Assembly: GCA_033085395.1 (NCBI GenBank)
Contig: JANQBS010000140.1
Coordinates: 41,926-105,925 of the forward strand
Direction: 5' to 3'
DNA length: 64,000 nt
DNA from: Xanthoparmelia taractica
Taxonomy: Eukaryota > Ascomycota > Lecanoromycetes > Lecanorales > Parmeliaceae
Below are positions 57,221 through 64,000 of this stretch, in pieces. Under the pieces are notes generated by a model that saw only the letters and a program-made list of their open reading frames with translations, was not told the DNA's origin and made no database searches. Positions within the stretch are counted from its first letter, which is position 1, and each line of letters begins with the position of its first letter. The translations under genes and the position numbers were made by a program.

Positions 57221-58969
57221 ATGGCCACCGCAGCCGGCTACTTTGACCGGAAACCCTCCGCTGCCACCCGGCCCCGTCTCTCCCACCTCCAACCCGATCC
57301 CTCTTCCCCGCGCACCCCGCAACGAACCACCTCCTCCGCCTTCAACTCGCCATCTCTCAGCTACCGCGCTCCGGAAGAAGAAACTATCGTTCTCGAAATC
57401 GGTAACCGCCACTTAAGCGCGGGATTCCCGGGCGAGAGCGTGCCGAGATGCAGGCTCGGGTTCGGACCGGAGGAAAGTAGACGGGTGGGGGATTATCGAA
57501 GGTGGATGCCCGGGTATGGCGAGCGGCAACGGAAGAGGCAGACGACTGATTACTGGGGTGATGACCATGAGCTGTGGCGTATGGATGTGCGGGGATTGGA
57601 TATGGGGCTCGTCGGCGATAAGATAGAAAGAGCGGTTAGGGAGGCCATCACGAAGCATTTGCTTATAGATATGAGAGGGAAACGGCTCGTGGTGGTCCTG
57701 CCCAGTTTGATGCCACATCCCCTGCTAACCACCGTGTTGGGGACACTGTTCACCATGTTCCAAAGTCCGGGAGTTACGCTGCTGAGTCCTCCGGTACTTA
57801 GCACTGTAGTGGCTGGATTGAGGTCGGGCCTTGTAGTTGATATTGGATGGAGAGAGACAATTGTGACGGGGATATATGAGTATCGAGAGGTTCTTGAGAA
57901 GAGGACTACGAGGGCAATGAGGATTGTTACATTAGAGATGGCTAGGCTGCTTGAGAGGCAAGATACGGAGCAAATGAAAAGTGAAACAAAGCCGGCAGAT
58001 GCTGTGGGAGAGGAAGCAGATGATGAACTTGTGGCTGTCGATTTGGAGCAGGCGGAGGAGGTGACCACGAGAATGGCTTGGTGCAGGAGCCGCTCGAAGA
58101 GCGCTCTGGCATCATCAACCTCCCAAGATCTGCCTGCTCCGCTTGGCAACGTTTCCATTGCCGAAGACGAGCCCAAGGATTCAGCTAGCTCCAGAGGTCT
58201 TGAAGAAAACACCCCAGCTTCCATTCCCTCACCCTCCTCGCCACGCCTCAGCATTCAACTTCCATTCTCAGCCTTTGCCTCACCAATCGAGACAGCTCTC
58301 TTAGGTAATTCATTCCCACGCCACGAGTTCGACGATCACGAACAACCCCTCCACAAGCTCATCTACAAAAGCTTACTCTGCCTGCCGCCCGACGTCCGTG
58401 CAGTCTGCATGTCCCGCATCATGTTCACTGGCGGCGGCTCAAAGATACCCGGCCTCAAGGCAAGGCTATTCGACGAGCTTGCTGCTCTTGTTGAAGCGAG
58501 AGGATGGGATCCGGTCGAGGGGAAAGCGGCCGATGAAAGGAGAAGAAGGCTGAAGGAGATAAGTGGCAACCGACAAGCAACGAAGGCAAAGGAAGCTGAG
58601 ACGAAGAACACCAACACTTCAACGAACAAAGAATCACTAGAAGCGAACACTGCGGTTCTTGCATCACAGACACCACAAGTCCCGGACCCAATCGAGGAGA
58701 AGATCCATCGCGAACAGGCCAAGGGAACGAAACCTACCGTTTCAGGCGTGATCCGAGGAGTAGAAAGTCTAGGCGCATGGGCTGGTGCGAGTTTGTTAGT
58801 TAGCCTACGGATCAAGGGTGTCGTGGAGATTGAGCGTGACGCCTTTCTGCAACACGGATTAGCTGGGGCACGAACGGATGCGGAAGGAAGCGCTGCTGCA
58901 ACGCAGAAGACAGTTTTAAGGCCTAGTATAGGCTGGCAGAGCGGATGGACCCTTGGTCCTTGGGCTTAG
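57221..58969 (+). CDS. ARP10: Actin-related protein 10 (dynactin pointed-end)
   Basis: Caps the pointed end of the Arp1 filament in dynactin, the dynein activator for retrograde transport and nuclear migration. Single exon, 582 residues, start in CCAACATGG. The N-terminal 50 residues are a disordered leader, then ETIVLEIGNRHLSAGFPGES, the degenerate actin phosphate-1 strand. KRLVVVLPSLMPHPLLTTVL, GLRSGLVVDIGWRETIVTGI (phosphate-2 strand) and SRIMFTGGGSKIPGLKARLF (adenosine loop) follow. Longer than animal Arp11 because of low-complexity insertions around residues 250-340 and 440-500. The C-terminus SIGWQSGWTLGPWA matches fungal Arp10 style. Confidence 0.9.
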   Translation: MATAAGYFDRKPSAATRPRLSHLQPDPSSPRTPQRTTSSAFNSPSLSYRAPEEETIVLEIGNRHLSAGFPGESVPRCRLGFGPEESRRVGDYRRWMPGYGERQRKRQTTDYWGDDHELWRMDVRGLDMGLVGDKIERAVREAITKHLLIDMRGKRLVVVLPSLMPHPLLTTVLGTLFTMFQSPGVTLLSPPVLSTVVAGLRSGLVVDIGWRETIVTGIYEYREVLEKRTTRAMRIVTLEMARLLERQDTEQMKSETKPADAVGEEADDELVAVDLEQAEEVTTRMAWCRSRSKSALASSTSQDLPAPLGNVSIAEDEPKDSASSRGLEENTPASIPSPSSPRLSIQLPFSAFASPIETALLGNSFPRHEFDDHEQPLHKLIYKSLLCLPPDVRAVCMSRIMFTGGGSKIPGLKARLFDELAALVEARGWDPVEGKAADERRRRLKEISGNRQATKAKEAETKNTNTSTNKESLEANTAVLASQTPQVPDPIEEKIHREQAKGTKPTVSGVIRGVESLGAWAGASLLVSLRIKGVVEIERDAFLQHGLAGARTDAEGSAAATQKTVLRPSIGWQSGWTLGPWA

Positions 58970-60178
58970 ATGTTGCTCATTAATTTATCTGTCAGCCTGT
59001 GCAAGAGGTGATTATGAGCCAGAGTGTCAAGAGTCTATGTATACGTGACGTCGAATATTCCATTGACGCGTCAGACTACCAAGAGCGTAGACATCTCGAC
59101 TGCACGAGGTCCAAAGAGCAGGAACGCCTAAACGAATATATAAAGGCACATCGACATCTCCGAAGCGGCGCCCAGGTTCTCCGCAAATCACCTCTCCAAA
59201 TCCAGATCCATCGGCAGATCCCTCGTAAGATCGACTTGCTCAAGTGAATCTTGTCCTTTGCTCTCGGCGAAAGACCAAAGGCCACTGGCGAAACAGATTC
59301 CAGGCAACTCAGTAGTAGCCCCAACTGGCACTGAGGACACCCCTTCGTCGCTCGCCACAACACCTGCGCAGGTACCTGCATTTGTACCTGCACCTGCCCT
59401 CTCTCCTAAGCCATCAGGCTCCAAATGGAGCATCTACCGCGCCTATCAAATCCACGCCAGGGGCCGTGTTGACGCAACGACCCGCTTCCTACTGCAAAGT
59501 CTGGATGACAGATCAGATCTCATCAAAGATCCGGCAGGCCTCGATATCGGCGCCAGCGATGGCTGTAATACGAATGTGCAGATGGATGATGCGATGACTA
59601 ACGTACCATCATGACCCAAGCAAGACTTCGATTCACCGTTCCTACAGGGGTTGTGAGATTGGCGTCTGTACCTTGCAAGTGGCAGCCGAGTCCAGGTAAC
59701 CCACAGCCTGGCAGTATGAGTTGTAGCCCGGACGAAACCGTGCTATGCACAGTTCTAGCGACTATGGCCATTACGTTCAGAGGAAACAACCCAGACCAAA
59801 TAGAGCTGCTAGCGTGGTATGTATTCTAATGAGCTTCTGATAAAGAACTTCATTTTTGACTATTACATTCATTTTTCTTCCAATCAATTCTAACCAATAA
59901 TTTCGCTGCCGTGCTTTAGCAGATCGATCAATGTGGCAGATGCTTGCTGACCATTCCAAAATTGTTCCTAATCTCTCTTTCACATCCCCAAGCCTGTTTT
60001 TCATCAGTCCACGATGTCGGTTTCGCCGTCTCATGTATAAGACGGAATTTATAAAAAGGCTCATTTGACACTCACAGAGTTCAAGTATCACCAATGCTCC
60101 AACGTCATATCAACTCCATCACTTCTTATATTCCCAGAATCGACCTTAGCCCCTGCAACCACACGGCAGGCCTCTTTA
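58970..60178. other. Intergenic with unassigned frames
   Basis: An ATG frame at 59014-59247 (77 codons, MSQSVKSLCIRDVEYSIDAS) and a frame 59258-59614 (Pro/Ala-rich, then KWSIYRAYQIHARGRVDATT) could be exons of one gene, but the only splice that keeps phase uses a poor acceptor. No homology is recognised. Nothing is seen at 59830-60178. Confidence 0.3.
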
Positions 60179-61153
60179 TCAACGCCTTGGCCTGGGCCGC
60201 TCCGCCACTAGATTATCGATAAGGTCCCGAGTGTTAACCCTCTCGCTCGGATCTTTCACCAAACAATCCATCATGTTCCGATTTAACGCGCTCGAATAGG
60301 CCGAAGGCAACTGCTTCGGCCGCCTCGTCTGCGGATCCGCATACCACCTATCCTCCTCAAGTCTTCCTCTGGGCCAATCCTTTGGTGGCGAAGGAACTGG
60401 CCCTCTGCCGTGAGCCAGCGCGTGAATGATGGCGCCGACGCCCCAGACATCGCCTTCTTTCGTCACAATCGGAACCTCGGGGGCCATCCATTCCGCCGTG
60501 CCGGAATCATAACTCTCTGATTGCAAAGTCGCGAGACCGAAATCTCCAAGGACGACCTCAGGGATGGAATCACTGCTTGTAATTTTGCGGCGGAGAAAGA
60601 CATTTTCGGGTTTGATGTCGCGGTGGATGACTCTCGCCCAGCCTCGAGGCGGGTCGTCTGGGTGTTTCGCGAAACGATCGTAGCCGTAATGAAGAAAGGC
60701 AATCGCGTCCGCAAGCTGAACGAAGCACTGCCACAAGAAACGCTCCGACATGCCCTTCTCACCTCTTCTAGGCAAATAGTCATGCAGATCGCCCCCCCGG
60801 CAGTGTTCAAAGTACAAGACCAGAGTGCCATTAGCCTCTATATAATTCGCGTGGTCGAACTCGATGATCCTAGGGTGGTGGGTCAGTATTTTCTCGAAAA
60901 TGTGCACCTCGGTAGGTAGCGAACCGAACATGGAGAAGCGTTTCTGATCTTTGCGCACCAGGATTTTCTTGTCACTTTTCCGCTTGACGATCCAGAGCTT
61001 GCCTTGGCCGCCTTCCCCAAGCTTTCGGATCTCTTCGTAAGTCTCTGTGACCTTGGTCTTGGTCTTGGTGGTTTCTGCTCTATTCAAGGATCCACGTACC
61101 CTACGCTCCCGTACGGGAGCGCCTTTCTGGGTTTCCAACAATAATTTAAACAT
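60179..61153 (-). CDS. Serine/threonine protein kinase
   Basis: Single exon, 324 residues. Complete kinase domain: glycine loop LGEGGQGK (45-52), ATP-anchoring Lys about 68 (KKILVRKD), its partner Glu about 82, catalytic loop HRDIKPEN (177-184), metal-binding DFG (204-206), and APE (224-226). The order and the motif EVHIFEKILTHHPRIIEFDH, followed by FEHCRGGDLHDYL, resemble NEK-like or fungal-expanded kinases rather than a conserved named kinase. There are no extra domains beyond a 35-residue basic N-terminus. The start lies just inside a (GT)n tract in the leader. Substrate unknown. Confidence 0.88.
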   Translation of the reverse strand: MFKLLLETQKGAPVRERRVRGSLNRAETTKTKTKVTETYEEIRKLGEGGQGKLWIVKRKSDKKILVRKDQKRFSMFGSLPTEVHIFEKILTHHPRIIEFDHANYIEANGTLVLYFEHCRGGDLHDYLPRRGEKGMSERFLWQCFVQLADAIAFLHYGYDRFAKHPDDPPRGWARVIHRDIKPENVFLRRKITSSDSIPEVVLGDFGLATLQSESYDSGTAEWMAPEVPIVTKEGDVWGVGAIIHALAHGRGPVPSPPKDWPRGRLEEDRWYADPQTRRPKQLPSAYSSALNRNMMDCLVKDPSERVNTRDLIDNLVAERPRPRR

Positions 61154-63487
61154 CTTGTGTGTGTGTGTGGATCAGGCTGTATTTGCTGGCTGTGGATTGT
61201 TGCGTGTTCTGGTGACAGGCTGTGGTGTGATTTTGTTGCGTATCAATTCTATATTTCCAAAGACGCGGGAAAAGAGCATCTTTAAGGAGGCTGGTTTAAT
61301 GACGACAACAATAGTCATTATTCCGAACTCTTGTGTTCATGGATTGAAAGAACTCTGGAGACCTTAAAGCCCCAGCAACAAAGCACCTTGGTGCATCGAC
61401 TTGTCCCTGGACGGTAAAAGAACAAATCAAACCCCGCCAACAATGTTGAGAGATAATAGACTTGTGCCTCGATTAATCAGGACAACGCTGAAAGCCTCGA
61501 AGCGCAAGATTAACAAAGATTACAACAAAGCGCCACTTTTGTCCCATCCGTACAACCTTATGGCATGAGGAGCCCACCTGGACTAGCAGTTGACCGCTTC
61601 GTATCCATGACCAATTGCATATCTTGACGGATCTAAATCTCGAGAATAGGTACCTGGTCCGAATATAAGCGCGTGGGAGTGACTGCGCTCTTTTCAGACA
61701 TCGCGATGCATGTTTCTTTGTTCCAGACAGATGTGGTAGACGGCCGTTTGAAGCTTATGGCTGAAGACCTAAAGGGCTTCGACCTTTGGTCGGCCTAATG
61801 CTGCACAGCAAATTTTCTATGTCCAAAGACTCAAGCCTGGAGACTCTGCTTCGTTCATGTTGGCCGTCATAGGTGCATACAGTGGCAGTCCCGAGAAGCC
61901 ATCTCGCATGAAGAATACATGTTCTTGAGCACATATTCCCCAACGTTCTTTCTGCCATTCTTGGTATAGTCAAGTCCCATTCATCATCGAGCTGCACCGT
62001 CATGGAACGTAGCCCGCATTGAAAGATACATCTCTCCTCGCGAATCTCGCTTGAGTTTCTCCTAGATCTATAGTTCATCATGCGGGTCTCCTTTTCATAA
62101 CCGATAACAAATGAGAATATTCAATCATGTGATCTCATGCCAAATATAAAGATTGAAGAGAACCCCATGACTTAAATGAAACCTACGCTCCCGAGTGAAA
62201 GTATGCTTTTTCCCGATAGCACCACACAAGAAACAAAAAAGCAACTCCCACCTCAGCGCTACTTCTCCTCATACACCCGTAGTACCCTCAAACCAACTAC
62301 TCCACAACGACCCCACAGGCAGCGCACCGATCCCGACGCTCTTAAACCCTTTTCTATGACAATAAATCCTCATCGCCAATTTCGCGAACAGCGACGAGGA
62401 TGATTTTGCTCTTGCGCAAGTGACCCAAGGATGGAAGTTGCGCGGGTAGGTCAAAAAGGACTACTACAAATACAATCGTCGTATTTGCTCTGCCCTTCAG
62501 CATACAACCCAGATTCAGAACTGTGCTCCCGCCCATGTATGCCACCCCGAGAAGCGAGCGGTTTTGCACAATCCTCAAATTAACTTACTCGCCTGACCCC
62601 TGATAACTTCTTCTCCACTCACACTGGGGCTGCGCCATAAGGAATAGCGAAAGCGTCCGAATAAACTCAGTATCTCAACAACTAGTTGGTAGACACTCAG
62701 GAGCATTATAATTCTGCCGTCAGCGCCTGGGTACCGTCAGCGCTCGGACTAACCAACATTACTCACACTCCCTTCTTGCAATATGCCTGTATCCGCCGCA
62801 CGCTTTGAAATGATTACATGGGCGGCATTTTGCACTTTATAACGGCTAATATAAGCTAGTGGGTAAATTTTAGCCAAACCCGATTTGAATATAACACCCC
62901 AGTATCTGTGATCTCTATCTTAGCAAAATACCGTTAAAAGATCCCATACGTTACCACCCATGTATCTATAATGCAGAGCAAAGTGCACCTTTGAAAAACG
63001 AGTGTGACGTTCCACCACCTACGGAAGTTGCTTGAAGCTAGAAAGATGCAAAGTTGCCTCCATACCGGGTTCCATCACGTGCAATACCCAATGCGTTGTC
63101 CGTATACATATTTGTTGGAGAAACAGATAGAATCGAGGAGGAGGAGGAGGAGGAGCAGGTTAGCGAAATTCTTGGAACAATAAATCGCAGACTTCATGTC
63201 AGTGACATAGTCTGGTATTCCCAAGACTCATCGAAGATACTTTGAAACACGGTTCAGGAGAGCCGGCTGCGAGTTAGGAAATCTTCCTTTTGAGCGATGG
63301 GAGCATAAGCGTTTGATACTTGGGGGGACAGGCGCTGGAATCACGAAGAATATTGCTGATTAAGTTACTTGAAGACCTTTGAACCCAAGCGAAAGACTCA
63401 ATCTATCTAAGACTGGATCCAATTCCCATCAAAATGCAGCCAGCAGAAACGTTCTCTTTAGAGGAATCATGTGCCGCGCGTGTATGT
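61154..63487. other. Gene-poor region
   Basis: A (GT)n tract at about 61157-61170 and a (GAG)n tract at 63135-63155. Frames at 61755-62081 (minus) and 62176-62403 (plus, ATG start) have no recognised similarity. No gene is supported. Confidence 0.4.
63135..63155. repeat. (GAG)n microsatellite
   Basis: Seven GAG units. Confidence 0.9.
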
Positions 63488-63575
63488 CTAGCTCCTGCAC
63501 CATAGAAATGACTCGTGAAATGCGATTGTCGAGTTTCCATACATCGATTTCCTGATGCGACGTGTAGTCTCAGCT

Positions 63576-63932
63576 TTAGTCTGGCCAAGCCCCAGGCATT
63601 TGAGGACATCGCGAGCATTTGGGGTGCGTGCTATTAGCATATCGCTTCTGTAGCCGTCGGTTTGCCCTTCGTATTGCATGTTCAGCAAGTTCACCGAAGT
63701 AATCATCCGACCAAACTCGATCAAATATGATAGCCCTATGCCAGTCTGGATAATAGAAAGGCCACATATCACGCCAAGCCGCATGTACACCTTCTGGTAA
63801 CGCACAAGTATGCTTGACCAGCTGTGTGAACTCACGGTCCAGAAGGTCCATGTGCGAAGCAGGGTTTATCAACCATTCCCACCACACGCAGGGCTGAGCA
63901 ATGCTCCCGATGGTCGACCAACTAACTACCAA
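63576..63932 (-). CDS. Unassigned protein-like fragment
   Basis: A minus-strand frame of about 118 codons without an ATG at its beginning: VWWEWLINPASHMDLLDREF, then EGVHAAWRDMWPFYYPDWHR and ELAEHAIRRANRRLQKRYAN. Composition and periodicity look coding. The 5' end runs into the inverted-repeat DNA at the window edge, so it may be a gene or transposase fragment cut or read through by a mobile element. First in-frame Met is in SHMDLLDREF. Confidence 0.35.
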   Translation of the reverse strand: MVVSWSTIGSIAQPCVWWEWLINPASHMDLLDREFTQLVKHTCALPEGVHAAWRDMWPFYYPDWHRAIIFDRVWSDDYFGELAEHAIRRANRRLQKRYANSTHPKCSRCPQMPGAWPD

Positions 63933-64000
63933 CTAACAGTCTGGACTGGTTCGGGTACTAATAGTTTGAACCAGTTCATACTTTGGCTAGGTAGTTGGTC
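63914..64000. repeat. Inverted-repeat structure at window edge
   Basis: GACCAACTA at 63914 is mirrored by TAGTTGGTC ending at 64000, and inside it ACTGGTTC is mirrored by GAACCAGT. The segment could fold into an 87-nt imperfect hairpin, or be the start of a longer transposon that continues beyond the window. Confidence 0.5.

Noticed and set aside
1..64000. CRISPR arrays, operons, bacterial promoters or ribosome binding sites
   Set aside because: None seen; intron-bearing genes and an intron-bearing tRNA show a eukaryotic nuclear sequence.

Overview
The window is nuclear DNA of a filamentous ascomycete (Pezizomycotina). Genes carry short introns (about 45-130 bp) with GT...AG ends and CTAAC/CTAAT-like branch sites. 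Housekeeping genes are interleaved with secreted or transport genes. One repeat block shows C-to-T/G-to-A decay of the kind produced by repeat-induced point mutation (RIP). I cannot name the species from sequence alone. All spliced gene models below were made by eye from reading frames, splice sites and family conservation.

Left part (1-14.4 kb): a sparse start; a six-exon GIT1/PHO84-like transporter (2678-4630, +); a five-exon secreted gamma-glutamyltransferase (6544-8524, -); a His-rich hypothetical protein (9435-9980, +); pyrroline-5-carboxylate reductase (10734-11793, +); a two-exon secreted hypothetical protein (12141-13000, +); and an orphan C-terminus of a TRI101-type acyltransferase (14098-14349, -). 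From 14.35 to 21.6 kb lies a gene-poor stretch with only broken, unassigned open frames.

Repeat block (21.6-24.9 kb): a MYND zinc-finger gene is split by a 2.63 kb hAT-type element with an exact 8-bp target duplication. Inside the hAT sits a miniature LTR retroelement with three 100-bp LTRs and two internal segments (5-bp target duplication). Inside its first internal segment sits a 276-bp MITE (8-bp target duplication). Empty sites for two of these insertions exist within the window, so the order of events can be read directly.

Middle (25-41 kb): a DHA1-type MFS exporter, an F-box-like/DUF-type hypothetical protein, a four-exon short-chain dehydrogenase, a small Cys-rich gene abutting a TA-flanked MITE, a tRNA-Lys(CUU) with a 9-nt intron, an amidoligase-family enzyme and a possible 49-residue membrane peptide.

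Right part (41-61 kb) is dense and conserved: RPS0 and mitochondrial uS15m diverge from a 196-bp intergenic region. They are followed by a 1111-residue disordered coiled-coil protein, a 345-residue hypothetical protein, SPB4 (60S ribosome biogenesis helicase), DGK1 (CTP-dependent diacylglycerol kinase), a 570-residue hypothetical protein, ARP10 (dynactin pointed-end actin-related protein) and a Ser/Thr kinase. Three of the genes (RPS0, uS15m, SPB4) serve ribosome function. From 61 kb to the end the sequence is sparse again and finishes in an inverted-repeat structure at the window edge. I see no convincing secondary-metabolite cluster.
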